Source: CAZKJL01 sp964553135
GTDB lineage: Bacteria > Patescibacteriota > Gracilibacteria > Peribacterales > Peribacteraceae
NCBI GenBank assembly: GCA_964553135.1
Contig: CAZKJL010000001.1
Coordinates: 124,001-188,000, forward strand
Direction: 5' to 3'
DNA length: 64,000 nt
Shown: positions 9,157 to 18,525 of the stretch, in pieces
How positions within the stretch are numbered: position 1 is the stretch's first letter
How the letters are laid out: the number at the start of each line of letters is the position of its first letter
The notes under the pieces: model-generated
Told to the model about the DNA's origin: nothing
The model's database searches: none
The model's input: only the letters and a program-made list of their open reading frames with translations
Position numbers and translations under genes: made by a program

Positions 9157-9747
9157 ATGGGACTTTTTGGACGCCCCGGCCCCGAACAATGGAAGCCCAC
9201 GAACCGGCTGACGCAGTACTTTGCCGAAGCCAAGAAAGAGGGCCGCAGCGAACCCGAGGCGGAGTTCGCTCCTCGTCCTCTTTTTCTCGATCATGAGGCA
9301 ATGGAAGAGCAAGCGAACAAGGAGCGTGAGAGGAAGAGCAACACGCGCATCATCGCCGTGGCGGCCATCGTCATTTTGGGCATCGTGGGCGTGACGCACG
9401 AAGCCATCATGGAAAAGTTGAGTCCGAAAAATTACCGCGTGGGCCCCAGGGACAAAGAAGGACCGACAAACTTATCCGTGAGCGCAACGCCAAACAGCAC
9501 GCAGGATCTGCGCAACACGATCTACGAACAGACAGAGGCGCTCGATGCACAGCGCCTCTACATCGAATTCTTGCGGCGGCAGAACGCCGCGCTCTCGGAA
9601 GAAATCCGACGCCTCGGCGGCAAGACCGAGGCCGTCGATTTCAAAGAATTTTTAGGTCGCCCTGACGAAGAACCCGCAGATCCTGCCCAGAAATCGCGAC
9701 AACCGTCGACGGGGGAGCTTCGGGCAAAGTACCGCCATCAAGAATGA
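9157..9747 (+). CDS. Single-pass membrane protein with coiled coil
   Basis: 196 aa. A polar N-terminal ~60 residues precede one membrane helix (IIAVAAIVILGIVGVTHEA, residues ~65-85) and then a coiled coil (YEQTEALDAQRLYIEFLRRQ). This bitopic layout recalls FtsB/FtsL-like proteins, but no family is recognised. The ATG at 9157 follows TACTCT by eight bases. The last 107 bases overlap the 3' end of tsaC on the other strand, so both C-termini are encoded by the same DNA. Confidence 0.6.
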   Translation: MGLFGRPGPEQWKPTNRLTQYFAEAKKEGRSEPEAEFAPRPLFLDHEAMEEQANKERERKSNTRIIAVAAIVILGIVGVTHEAIMEKLSPKNYRVGPRDKEGPTNLSVSATPNSTQDLRNTIYEQTEALDAQRLYIEFLRRQNAALSEEIRRLGGKTEAVDFKEFLGRPDEEPADPAQKSRQPSTGELRAKYRHQE

Positions 9748-10255
9748 GGTCGGGGAGCGGCGAGTGATCTCTGAGCTGGTCTTCGATATCGGAGCACGCA
9801 TACGGATTCGGTTTGCCGTGCAGATTTGCCGAAGTCGTGGCGATGGGGGCTGCGAACGCTTCGGCCAGAGCCTGCGCGAACGGGTGTGAAGAAATGCGAA
9901 TGCCGACGGAAGCATCGTCAGCCGATGAAGCCGTGACGCGAAGCGGCGTCGGAGTTTTTTTCTTCATGGGTACGATGATCGTGAGCGGACCCGGGAGGTA
10001 TTTTTGGGCCAATTCCAGTGCTCGCGGGGAAAGCTCGAGATAGGCCTCGGCGGCATGAAGCGATGAAAAAAGCGCGCTCACGGGCTGGTCGTACGGACGC
10101 GCCTTGATGTCGAAGAGTTTCTTGAGCGCAGCGGGATTCCCAAGGTCGCACGCGAGCCCGTAACACGTCTCGGTGGGGTGAGCCACGACTCCGCCCGCGC
10201 GAAGAACCGCTACGGCGGCGACAATTGAACCTGCGGAAGCGGGGAGAGTGCGCAT
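9641..10255 (-). CDS. tsaC: Threonylcarbamoyl-AMP synthase
   Basis: 204 aa, YrdC/Sua5 domain. The sequence HPTETCYGLACD, FDIKARPYDQPVS, SVGIRISSHPF and PIATTSANLHG covers the nucleotide- and threonine-binding core. The enzyme makes threonylcarbamoyl-AMP for the t6A37 modification of ANN-decoding tRNAs. It starts five bases after the dnaE stop and is probably cotranscribed with dnaE. The conserved C-terminal STVVAISG..LRVLRQG lies within the antisense overlap with the membrane protein gene, so the overlap is not an artefact of over-extension on this side. Confidence 0.9.
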   Translation of the reverse strand: MRTLPASAGSIVAAVAVLRAGGVVAHPTETCYGLACDLGNPAALKKLFDIKARPYDQPVSALFSSLHAAEAYLELSPRALELAQKYLPGPLTIIVPMKKKTPTPLRVTASSADDASVGIRISSHPFAQALAEAFAAPIATTSANLHGKPNPYACSDIEDQLRDHSPLPDLILDGGTLPEAPPSTVVAISGQDLRVLRQGDLKIL

Positions 10256-10260
10256 GACGT

Positions 10261-13200
10261 TTAGGCGGCGGCTGCGGCGTATTTTTTGACGGCTTCTTCC
10301 ACACGCTTTTCCAGAATCGGCGACATCGTGATGGTCATGCCGACGGGGACGACTTTGTCGCCGATCTTAAGCTGCACTTTCTCGCGACCGGGGAACGTCT
10401 CGAAGATCGATTTGATTTCCAGCATCAGTTCTTTCGGCGCACGGGCGGGAAGCGTGATGGTGTGAATGGAAATCGTCGGCGGAGCGGCCCGCTTGGATCC
10501 CTCGGCATCGACGGAATAATCGCTAAGACTGAGCTTTGCGAGCGGTTCGGCCACGGGCATGCCTTTGCCGATCCAATCCGCGAGCGGCCCCAGAACCTTG
10601 GGTTCCGATTTCTCAAGAGACGCGTCGTCCGCCGCCTTGATGCGCTCGGCGATGATTTCGCCTTCTTCCGTCAGCACTTCCACCACTTCTTCGGCTTCTT
10701 TGCGCGCGGTGCCGCGCCAGTTTTTGGCCTCCTCTTCGTTGAACATGCCGTCGGCCTTGGCTCTGTCCACCATGGTCTCGAGCGACACGCGCTTCACCGC
10801 CTCCGCCTTGAGTTGAGGAAGTCCCATGCGTTGATCGAGCGTGCCCGCCATCACCAGGATGGAATCCGGCTTTTCGATGGTTTCTTTGAACTGCGCGTAC
10901 GTGCGCGGGAAAAACATCACTTCCATTTTTCCGGTGGGGTCTTCGATGGTGACGATGGCCATGCTCTCGCCTTTCTTGGTATGCAGAACTTTGGATTGTT
11001 CCACGATGCCCGCCACGGTGATCTTTCGGCCCGTATCGTCACCCGTAAGACTGTCGATGAGACGCGCCTTTTTGCTGATGTACTTGCGGAGTCCGGCGAG
11101 CGGATGGCTGGAGACGTAGAGTCCCAAGGTCTCTTTTTCCCACTGCAATTTTTTGTAGCCCGACGCGGGATCTTGCGGATCGAACTCGATGGCTGCACCG
11201 GCGCTGTCTCTGCCGAGCGCCTCGAACATGTCGGTCTGCGAGGCGCCCACGTCTCCGGCCGATTTGCTGTACTCGGCGACCTTGTCGAACTGTGCGACGA
11301 GCGTGCCGCGTTCGCCGAAGCAATCCAGGGCACCCGACTTGGCGAGCGACTCAAGCAACTTTTTATTGAGGAGCTTGGCGGGCACGCGCGACGCGAAGTC
11401 TTCCACGGATGTGAATTTTCCCTCTTTTTCACGGAGCTCGATGATCTGACGGATGGAACTCTCTCCCACGCCTTTGACGCCGAGCAAACCGAAACGAATG
11501 TTGCCGCCGGTGAGCGACGTGAAGTTGGCGAGTGACTCGTTGATGTCCGGAGGAAGCACTTTCAGACCCATGGCGCGCGCTTCTTCGATCTCGATGGAAA
11601 TGCGGTCGGTATCGCCTTCCTCGCTGCTGAGGAGGGCCGCCATGAACTCCGTGGGGTAGAGCGCCTTGAGGTACGCGGTTTCGTAGGCGATGCGGGCGTA
11701 ACACGCACCGTGCGATTTGTTGAAACCGTAACCGGCGAACGGCGTAATGACGTCATCGAAGAGCGTCTTCGCCAATTTTTCGGGGTAACCGCGCGACACG
11801 GTTCCCTTGATGAACTTCTCGCGCTGATCATCGAGCTCTTTTTTGATCTTCTTGCCGATGGCACGGCGCAGCAAGTCGGCTTCTCCGAGCGAGAATCCTG
11901 CGAAGACGCGAGCCATTTCCAAGATTTGCTCCTGGTAGATGCCCACGCCGTACGTCGGCTCGAGAATGGGCTTGAGATCGGGGTGCAGGTACGTCACTTC
12001 TTTGAGTCCGTGCTTGCATTTGATGTAGTCCGGAATTTTATCCATGGGACCCGGGCGATACAGGGAGACCATGGCCGTGATGTCGTCGAATTTCGTGGGC
12101 TTGAGTTGCTTCAAATACCTGCGCATGCCGGGCGACTCCAGCTGGAAGACGCCCGTCGTCTCGCCGCGGGACAGAAGCTCGAACGTTTTTTTGTCGTTCA
12201 TCGGGATCGTGCTCATGTCGATCTTCACGTTGTGCATGCGCTCGATGATGAGGAGCGCCGTCTGGATGATGGTGAGGTTCTTGAGGCCCAGGAAGTCCAT
12301 TTTAAGCAATCCCAGAGCCTCCAGCGGCTTTGCGTCGAATTGGGTGATGATGGTGTCTTCGTCCTTGGGAGCGCGCTGGAGCGCCGTGTATTTCACGGCC
12401 GGCTCGGGTGTGATGACGACACCGCAGGCGTGCACCGAGACGTGTCGCGCCTTGCCTTCCAGTTTGAGCGCGACTTCCAAAATTTTTCGGTACGTGTCGT
12501 TCGATTCGATGGCGGCCTTGAGCTCGTCCGTCGCAAGCGCTTCGTCCAGCGTGGTGCCGGGACGGTCGGAAATCACTTTGGCGAGGGCGTTCATCTCCGC
12601 GAACGAGACGCCGTAGGCGCGGCCGACGTCTTTCACGGCGGCGCGTGCGGCGAGCGTTCCGAAGGTGCAGATTTGGATGACGCGGTCGGCGCCGTATTTC
12701 TGGCGCACGTACTCCAACACTTCATCGCGGCGCGTATCGGCGAAGTCGATGTCGATATCCGGCATGGAGATGCGTTCGGGGTTGAGGAACCGCTCGAAGA
12801 GCAGGCCGTACTCGAGAGGATCGAGCGTGGTGACGTCCAGCACGTAACTCACGATGGAACCGGCGGCCGATCCGCGGCCCGGACCCACGGTGATGCCGCG
12901 ACGTTTCGCCTCTTGGACGAAGTCGGCCACGATGAGGAAGTAACCGGAGAACCCCATGGTCTTGATGACGCCGAGTTCGTACTCCAAACGGTCGCGGATG
13001 ATCTTCTCGCGCGCCGGATCGCCCTGCATTTGTTTGCCGTAGCGCTTCTGCAAACCGGCTTCGCACTGCTCCTTGAGGAGCGATTCTTCGGTTTGCCCCG
13101 GAGCGACGGGGAACTTCGGGATGCGGTACTCCCCGAAAGGAATTTTCACGTTGCAGCGGTCGGCGATGACGCGCGTGTTTTCGAGCGCCTCGGGAACGTG

Positions 13201-13977
13201 CGCAAACGCTTTCTCCATGTCGTCGAACGGCCGCATGGAGAAGTCGCTGTCGCGCATGGAGAAGCGGCTGCTGTCGCCGACGTTCGCGTTCTTCTGAATG
13301 CACAGGAGCACGTCGTGTGCTTCCGCATCGTCGGCGCGACAGTAGTGGCTGTTGCAGGTGGCGACGACGGGCACATTCAGTTCTTTTCCGAAACGAATGA
13401 GCTGTTGGTTCACTTCGGCTTGGCCGGGCACGTTGGGCAAGTCGTTCAGTTCGAAGTACAAGTTTTCGGCGCCGAAGAACGACCGATACTGCTCGGTGAG
13501 GAGCTTCACGCGTTCAAAATCTTCGGCCATGGCTGCCTGCGGAATGGCTCCGCCGATGGGGCCCGTAAGCGCGATGAGTCCTTTCCCGAATTTCTTGAGC
13601 AGTTCGGCATCGACGCGCGGCTTGTAGTACATGCCTTCGAGTGCGGCGCGAGTGGCGAGTTCCAGCAAATTCAAATATCCCTCTTCATTCGATGCCAGAA
13701 GCACGAGCGGATACCGGCGCGTATCGGACGAACTTTCTTTGTCGTGACGCGTGCGTGCGGCAACGTACGTTTCCAGGCCCAGGATGGGCGAAAGACCCGC
13801 GCTCTTGGCCGATTTGTAGAAGTCGATGAGTCCGTACGTGTAGCCCTTGTCGGCGAGCCCCACCGAGGTTTGACCCAGTTCTTTGGCGCGCAGCACGATT
13901 TCTTCCGGGCTCGGCAAACCCTCCAACAATGAGAAGGTTGAGTGGCAGTGAAGATGAACGAAATCTGAAGATTTCAT
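10261..13977 (-). CDS. dnaE: DNA polymerase III alpha subunit
   Basis: 1238 aa, replicative polymerase. The N-terminal PHP domain begins MKSSDFVHLHCHSTFSLLEG; the palm contains the catalytic MPDIDIDFAD and GRGSAAGSIVSY; a C-terminal OB fold (ITVAGIVEQSKV) is followed by a tau-binding-like tail. In the PHP domain the usual D-H-G metal motif reads ADKGYTYG, with Lys for His, so PHP exonuclease activity is doubtful. The start at 13977 matches the family and overlaps the TGA of a short upstream ORF that repeats the same N-terminal codons, implying translational coupling. tsaC follows in the same operon. Confidence 0.95.
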   Translation of the reverse strand: MKSSDFVHLHCHSTFSLLEGLPSPEEIVLRAKELGQTSVGLADKGYTYGLIDFYKSAKSAGLSPILGLETYVAARTRHDKESSSDTRRYPLVLLASNEEGYLNLLELATRAALEGMYYKPRVDAELLKKFGKGLIALTGPIGGAIPQAAMAEDFERVKLLTEQYRSFFGAENLYFELNDLPNVPGQAEVNQQLIRFGKELNVPVVATCNSHYCRADDAEAHDVLLCIQKNANVGDSSRFSMRDSDFSMRPFDDMEKAFAHVPEALENTRVIADRCNVKIPFGEYRIPKFPVAPGQTEESLLKEQCEAGLQKRYGKQMQGDPAREKIIRDRLEYELGVIKTMGFSGYFLIVADFVQEAKRRGITVGPGRGSAAGSIVSYVLDVTTLDPLEYGLLFERFLNPERISMPDIDIDFADTRRDEVLEYVRQKYGADRVIQICTFGTLAARAAVKDVGRAYGVSFAEMNALAKVISDRPGTTLDEALATDELKAAIESNDTYRKILEVALKLEGKARHVSVHACGVVITPEPAVKYTALQRAPKDEDTIITQFDAKPLEALGLLKMDFLGLKNLTIIQTALLIIERMHNVKIDMSTIPMNDKKTFELLSRGETTGVFQLESPGMRRYLKQLKPTKFDDITAMVSLYRPGPMDKIPDYIKCKHGLKEVTYLHPDLKPILEPTYGVGIYQEQILEMARVFAGFSLGEADLLRRAIGKKIKKELDDQREKFIKGTVSRGYPEKLAKTLFDDVITPFAGYGFNKSHGACYARIAYETAYLKALYPTEFMAALLSSEEGDTDRISIEIEEARAMGLKVLPPDINESLANFTSLTGGNIRFGLLGVKGVGESSIRQIIELREKEGKFTSVEDFASRVPAKLLNKKLLESLAKSGALDCFGERGTLVAQFDKVAEYSKSAGDVGASQTDMFEALGRDSAGAAIEFDPQDPASGYKKLQWEKETLGLYVSSHPLAGLRKYISKKARLIDSLTGDDTGRKITVAGIVEQSKVLHTKKGESMAIVTIEDPTGKMEVMFFPRTYAQFKETIEKPDSILVMAGTLDQRMGLPQLKAEAVKRVSLETMVDRAKADGMFNEEEAKNWRGTARKEAEEVVEVLTEEGEIIAERIKAADDASLEKSEPKVLGPLADWIGKGMPVAEPLAKLSLSDYSVDAEGSKRAAPPTISIHTITLPARAPKELMLEIKSIFETFPGREKVQLKIGDKVVPVGMTITMSPILEKRVEEAVKKYAAAAA

Positions 13978-14057
13978 AGTGACGATGGCAGCATGCCCCG
14001 CACCGGAGTTGAGCGACTGGTGCCGGGGTGCAGATGGACGAAATCGGAGGGCTTCAT
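13974..14057 (-). CDS. 27-codon upstream ORF duplicating the dnaE start
   Basis: Reading from the ATG at 14057, the peptide starts MKPSDFVHLH, nearly identical to the dnaE start MKSSDFVHLH, then diverges and ends in a TGA that overlaps the dnaE ATG (ATGA). A TACCTT hexamer preceded by TGn lies seven bases before this ATG, whereas no convincing -10 lies before the dnaE ATG. I infer that the ancestral dnaE start was duplicated, leaving a translated leader that delivers ribosomes to dnaE. It is too short to be an independent enzyme. Confidence 0.5.
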   Translation of the reverse strand: MKPSDFVHLHPGTSRSTPVRGMLPSSL

Positions 14058-14102
14058 CGATGCCAAGGTAACACCGAAAGAACCTCGGAAACAGGGTCTC
14101 TT

Positions 14103-15743
14103 TTACTGTTGCTGGAACTTCTCGCCGCACTGCAGTTGCTCCTCGGGCTGATCGCTCGTATCGACTTGGCCTTTGCAGTAATCCTCATTCTCAAATTCGG
14201 GCGTGCAAAAGCATTTGTCGGCCGCTTTTTCATCCATGTATTTGCCGGAGACATAGGGATGGCAGTACGGGTTCATGATGCGCTGCGCGACATTCTTGAG
14301 CGTGTCTTGGCAGAAGCCGTCGACGCACGAGCGGGCCATGAAGAACGTGAGTTGCGGCACGTACTTCTTCGGCAGGAAATCGTCGGTGACGTATACCAGG
14401 CTCTGCACGGCTTGCTCCAGCGGCATCGATGCATCTTTGAGGCGCTGTGCGGCGTCGCGGTTGATGGCATCCAAAATGCCCGTCTCGCGTTCGATGTTGG
14501 AAGAAACGTTTCGAAGTCCGTTTTGAAGCAACACGGGGTTGGTGATGCCGGTGAAGTATGTGGTATCCACGGTGTTCTCATCGTTCGGCGACTCCATGCC
14601 TCCCGGGAGCGGCCTGTCGTACCCCAAGGCCTCGCGACGATCCACGAACGAGCGAACGAGCGCGTACGATGCGGGAGTCACGCCGAAGCGGTCGAAGCCG
14701 GCCTGGAAGAGGAGTCCCGTGGGCAGCGTCTCGCCGGGCTTGGGATCGTACGTCGTGCCGCCGCCGTCGACGGCACGCAGGTTTTCCGGGCCGAAGAAGT
14801 TGGGGTACGCGGCGAGCAAATCCTCCAAGCCCTGCGCATCGATGGAACTGAGGTCGGGCGAGAGAGGCTTCAGGCATCCGCTCACCGTTTCATGCGGCGG
14901 AATGCTGCCGGGCTTGGCATCGGGACGAGGCTTCTTGATACCGGTGATGATGCCGATGGTTTCGTCGATGTTGCGCACGGCCTGGCTGACGTCGTTGTAG
15001 ACGGTCAAAGCGAATTCCTGCGTTTGGCTGAGGAAATCTCGGAACGCCGCAGCCTCGGCATCCACCGGATCGATGTCGATTCTCTGCAGTGCAGTGACGT
15101 CGCAACCGAAACTCTTCACATCGAAAGCGGCGTCGCCGGCGGACGCCGCGCTCCCGACGCCCGTGGGGATGTAGGCTATCGAACGCGGCGCGTAATCGGA
15201 CGTGAACGGACACAGCGGCTCCCGGGAATCTTGAACGACTTGCCGATCGATCTGCCGGTCGAGGAGGTCTTTGTCGTGAAATGCGTACGTGTACTGCAGG
15301 CGATCATCGCGAACGGTGGGATCGATGCCGCCGCGAAGGAGAGAATGAAGCGCCTCGGCGACGAATTCGTAGTTGACGCGCAGCATGCGATTACGGTTGA
15401 TTTCGCACGCCTCAATGGCGTCGTCCATCTCGCGTTGAATCTCCTGAAGCTTTTGCAGTAGCAACGTGCGGTCATACTCGAAGCACGACGTTCGTTCCCC
15501 GAGCAACTGCGACTCCTGTTCGAGCTGCGTCGTGGCATCGAGCATGGAACGAGAGAGTGAGAAGTTGTCGCTGATTTCGGACTGGAGCGTGTCATTGTCG
15601 CAGATGGCGGGACCGAGACCGCCGGCCATCCCGATGCCTTCCTGCGCGCGATCCAGCACGCCCTGCACCCACGGCGAAAACGCTTCCGCGGAGACGGTGG
15701 CCGGGAGCAGAAGAATGCCGAGAGTGAGGAGAAATTTCTTCAT
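14103..15743 (-). CDS. Secreted Cys-rich protein of unknown function (operon gene 5)
   Basis: 546 aa with a clear signal peptide (MKKFLLTLGILLLPATVSA). The mature protein has about 14 cysteines, including a CVDGFC pair and a Cys-rich C-terminus (YCHPYVSGKY, KCFCTPEFENEDYCKG). An N-terminal helical region is rich in Gln/Glu/Leu. No database family is recognised. The start is the ATG at 15743, four bases after the stop of the preceding gene, and it is the last gene of a five-gene minus-strand operon. Paired cysteines and export suggest disulfide-stabilised extracytoplasmic work. Confidence 0.7.
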   Translation of the reverse strand: MKKFLLTLGILLLPATVSAEAFSPWVQGVLDRAQEGIGMAGGLGPAICDNDTLQSEISDNFSLSRSMLDATTQLEQESQLLGERTSCFEYDRTLLLQKLQEIQREMDDAIEACEINRNRMLRVNYEFVAEALHSLLRGGIDPTVRDDRLQYTYAFHDKDLLDRQIDRQVVQDSREPLCPFTSDYAPRSIAYIPTGVGSAASAGDAAFDVKSFGCDVTALQRIDIDPVDAEAAAFRDFLSQTQEFALTVYNDVSQAVRNIDETIGIITGIKKPRPDAKPGSIPPHETVSGCLKPLSPDLSSIDAQGLEDLLAAYPNFFGPENLRAVDGGGTTYDPKPGETLPTGLLFQAGFDRFGVTPASYALVRSFVDRREALGYDRPLPGGMESPNDENTVDTTYFTGITNPVLLQNGLRNVSSNIERETGILDAINRDAAQRLKDASMPLEQAVQSLVYVTDDFLPKKYVPQLTFFMARSCVDGFCQDTLKNVAQRIMNPYCHPYVSGKYMDEKAADKCFCTPEFENEDYCKGQVDTSDQPEEQLQCGEKFQQQ

Positions 15744-15747
15744 GAGA

Positions 15748-17568
15748 TCAGAACGGCGTGACGGTTTCAAACGGGCCCGTCCAGGGACAAGCGGTCTGCG
15801 TGACGGGTGCGCGGTCGAGTTCCAGAACGAGATCGGCGACCTGTTGCACGAAGTGCGCGAGGCGCGCGAAGATTTTCTGCTGCACCTCGATGGATTGATC
15901 CACCGCCACGCGTTGGCCGATGGCCGATGCGATCTCATTCACCGCGATGCGGCGCAGATCCGTACGGCCCTGCTCGCCGCTCGTGGCCATGGCCTGAAAC
16001 AAGAATATGTAATCGGGGAGCGCGGCGGTTTGGTTGTCGAGAAAACGACACAGGGACGGCAGAGATTCGGGAGCATTGCCGTTGCTGGCGCAGTACTGCT
16101 TATCGAAATCGCGCACGAGGAACTGACCCAAATATTCGGGAAGCGGATACGGCCCCTCCTTGGCGACTTCGGTGTACATGCCGACCTGCGGATCGATGCG
16201 CTGACATGCCAAGTACGGCGAGGTCGCCTCGTTGAGAACGACGGTGTTGCGATTGGGAATGAGCGTGTTGCCCTCGGTCATGGACTGGGTCAAGCAGTGC
16301 CCGATGTAACACGCATGCGACGTGATGTCGTCTTGATACAGCGTGCGCGTCTCGGGCGTACAGAGAGCCGCGGTATCGGCGGGCTGGAGTGCCGGGTTCA
16401 GGCGACCCGGATTGTTGGGGTCGGCGAGCGGAATGCCCGTGTCCTTGAACAGTTTGTCGAAACCCGGGCAGACCAGGGGGCCGCTGACCGTTTGCGACGT
16501 GCCCTCGGAACATTTGGTGAGCGATATGGCAGATTCGTCCCCGGTACGCGCGCAATTTTCACTCAGAGGCGGAAGCGCGCGGCACAAGTAACCCTGGCGC
16601 CCCATGGTGCGGCTGCACACGGGTGACGTGATGCCGGCACCGCTCGGCGGAGCGGAGCCTTCGTACGCGAAGGGATACGCCAAATACTGACCGTTCTCGA
16701 AGGGCTTCGGATACTCGGTCTTGGCGGGTTCATACTTGAAACGCACGGACTTCGACGGATACACCCACATCAGACCGATATCGTCTTTGCGAATCCACAG
16801 ACCGATATTCGGCACTTTCAGCTTGGGCACCGAAAACGTTCCGACGACGGTGGGATCTCCCGAAATTTTCAATTTGTCGGCGATTTTTTTGAGGTCATCT
16901 TTCACCTCGGTGCCGATATCCTGGAAGCGCGGATCTTGCTCGCGCTGATCGCGGAAGTAGCCATGACGGAATCGTATGACGATCTTCTCTTTGTCGTCGG
17001 CATCCTTGAGATGATTCTCCAATTCGCCGAGTTCGGAATCGGCATCGCCGTTCCACGGGATGACGGCGGCTCCCGTACCCATCCACACCCGGCGCAACGT
17101 CATGGCCACGCGAGCCATGTCGATGGGGCGATGCGGCTCATCCGCCACGGCGAGCTCCGCGCCGTTGGCGATGCTCACGAGATCGCTGCTCAATTGGTCC
17201 ACAGACTGTTCGTACTGCATGAGGCCCAAGATGTTCTGTTGCAAGAGCCAACATGATCCCGCGTTGTCGGTGCCGGCCCTGTCGAACTCGATCTTCTTGC
17301 CCTCCATATCCACTTTGTCCTGGCAGAGTTTATCGGCGTTGTTGATGGCGTGTTTCAGATCCTCTTCCGTGAGGACGATGCCGCGCGTCTGCCAGTGCTC
17401 CATTTCCTTGATGATGTACTTGCCGAGCGGCTCAGAGGGCTTCGCATCAGCCCTGGCCGTTTCGGCTTCGTCGTAGAACATGTCGTAAATCCCCGGGTCT
17501 TGTTGCGCGAACGCCACGGAGGGCAGCACCATTGCAAGAGCGCCGATGAGGAAGAGAGTGCGCTTCAT
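15748..17568 (-). CDS. Secreted Cys-rich protein of unknown function (operon gene 4)
   Basis: 606 aa, signal peptide MKRTLFLIGALAMVLPSVAFA. The N-terminal half is mostly helical with two cysteines; the middle has a beta-rich segment (VVGTFSVPKLKVPNIGLW); the second half is Cys-rich with ACYIGHC, a motif shared with the 244-aa protein of the same operon. No known domain. Its ATG overlaps the stop of the preceding gene in an ATGA, indicating coupled translation. Confidence 0.7.
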   Translation of the reverse strand: MKRTLFLIGALAMVLPSVAFAQQDPGIYDMFYDEAETARADAKPSEPLGKYIIKEMEHWQTRGIVLTEEDLKHAINNADKLCQDKVDMEGKKIEFDRAGTDNAGSCWLLQQNILGLMQYEQSVDQLSSDLVSIANGAELAVADEPHRPIDMARVAMTLRRVWMGTGAAVIPWNGDADSELGELENHLKDADDKEKIVIRFRHGYFRDQREQDPRFQDIGTEVKDDLKKIADKLKISGDPTVVGTFSVPKLKVPNIGLWIRKDDIGLMWVYPSKSVRFKYEPAKTEYPKPFENGQYLAYPFAYEGSAPPSGAGITSPVCSRTMGRQGYLCRALPPLSENCARTGDESAISLTKCSEGTSQTVSGPLVCPGFDKLFKDTGIPLADPNNPGRLNPALQPADTAALCTPETRTLYQDDITSHACYIGHCLTQSMTEGNTLIPNRNTVVLNEATSPYLACQRIDPQVGMYTEVAKEGPYPLPEYLGQFLVRDFDKQYCASNGNAPESLPSLCRFLDNQTAALPDYIFLFQAMATSGEQGRTDLRRIAVNEIASAIGQRVAVDQSIEVQQKIFARLAHFVQQVADLVLELDRAPVTQTACPWTGPFETVTPF

Positions 17569-18521
17569 TCTTTACGATCGTGGATGGATGTGACGGCGTT
17601 CCAGATTTTTGGAATGCAGCTGGTCGTGTCGGCGAGGAGGTTCAGTTCGTTCTTGAGATCCAAGGACGCGCGCTGGTAACACATCAACTGACGCGCCACG
17701 ACGTAGTTCATCTCGAACGAACGCAATGTCTGAAGCGTGCGTTCGAGAGCCAGTCGCGAGCGCTGGCGCTCTACGAGCTGTTCGGCGTGATACACCTCGG
17801 GACGCTTGGTCAAATCGGTCGTGTAGATGTGAATGAGGCACTGGTTGTCGCAGTACGAGTCATCGGTCTCGGCACCCGTGCACACCGTCTCGGGAGTCTT
17901 TTCCGCGCAACTCTGTTCTCCTCCCTGGGACTGACAACAGAATTTGGTCGGTTCGCTGACATCTTCGTTCATGCTTACTTCGCCGAGAGTGTTGTCTTGG
18001 AACTTCGTCAGCGTACACTCGTATTCGCGCTGCAGTTCGTTCGCGATGGCCGAGAACGCGTCGAACGTGACGGGTTTCTTGAGCACGAGGGGCGAGTCGA
18101 GCCGGCCCGACGGCGTGTACTGGTAGTGCCAACCCGGAAGATCGTCGGCAAGTTGATCGAGCTTGGGAAATGACGGTTTCTCATTCGGGCCGCACTTCCA
18201 TTCGGACGGCGTGCGAAAGAATTTTTCGCGCTCATCGACGATGCCCGACATGCGTTCCTTTACGCGCTTCTTCGCTTTTTCGAGGGTGCGATCATCCTTG
18301 AAGATCGTCACCGAATTGTCGCACACGCGCAGATCTTCGGGTCGCGATGACGACGAACCGGCAACGCCGCTCGTACCGCTCGGCACGAGTTGGCCGCGGA
18401 GAAACTGCGCCGAGCCCGCGGCGGCGAGCAGCGCGGCAATCGTGAGCGCGAGGAGCTGATGACGGCGAGCGACGTCCGTCATCCGTGTCATGCCGTTTCT
18501 GATGATCGTGAAGAGTTCCAT
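17565..18521 (-). CDS. Membrane-anchored or exported Cys-containing protein (operon gene 3)
   Basis: 318 aa. An N-terminal hydrophobic helix (HQLLALTIAALLAAAGSAQF, residues ~22-41) may be an anchor or a late signal peptide. A short Ser-rich linker leads to a domain with 12 or more cysteines clustered at KFCCQSQGGEQSC and YCDNQC. The ATG at 18521 is four bases after the upstream stop; an alternative ATG at 18536 adds five residues and would overlap that stop. Family unknown. Confidence 0.65.
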   Translation of the reverse strand: MELFTIIRNGMTRMTDVARRHQLLALTIAALLAAAGSAQFLRGQLVPSGTSGVAGSSSSRPEDLRVCDNSVTIFKDDRTLEKAKKRVKERMSGIVDEREKFFRTPSEWKCGPNEKPSFPKLDQLADDLPGWHYQYTPSGRLDSPLVLKKPVTFDAFSAIANELQREYECTLTKFQDNTLGEVSMNEDVSEPTKFCCQSQGGEQSCAEKTPETVCTGAETDDSYCDNQCLIHIYTTDLTKRPEVYHAEQLVERQRSRLALERTLQTLRSFEMNYVVARQLMCYQRASLDLKNELNLLADTTSCIPKIWNAVTSIHDRKE

Positions 18522-18525
18522 TGCG

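Noticed and set aside
11710..13932. 740-aa open frame on the + strand opposite dnaE
   Set aside because: It is the antisense shadow of a certain gene; the protein is low-complexity and resembles nothing.
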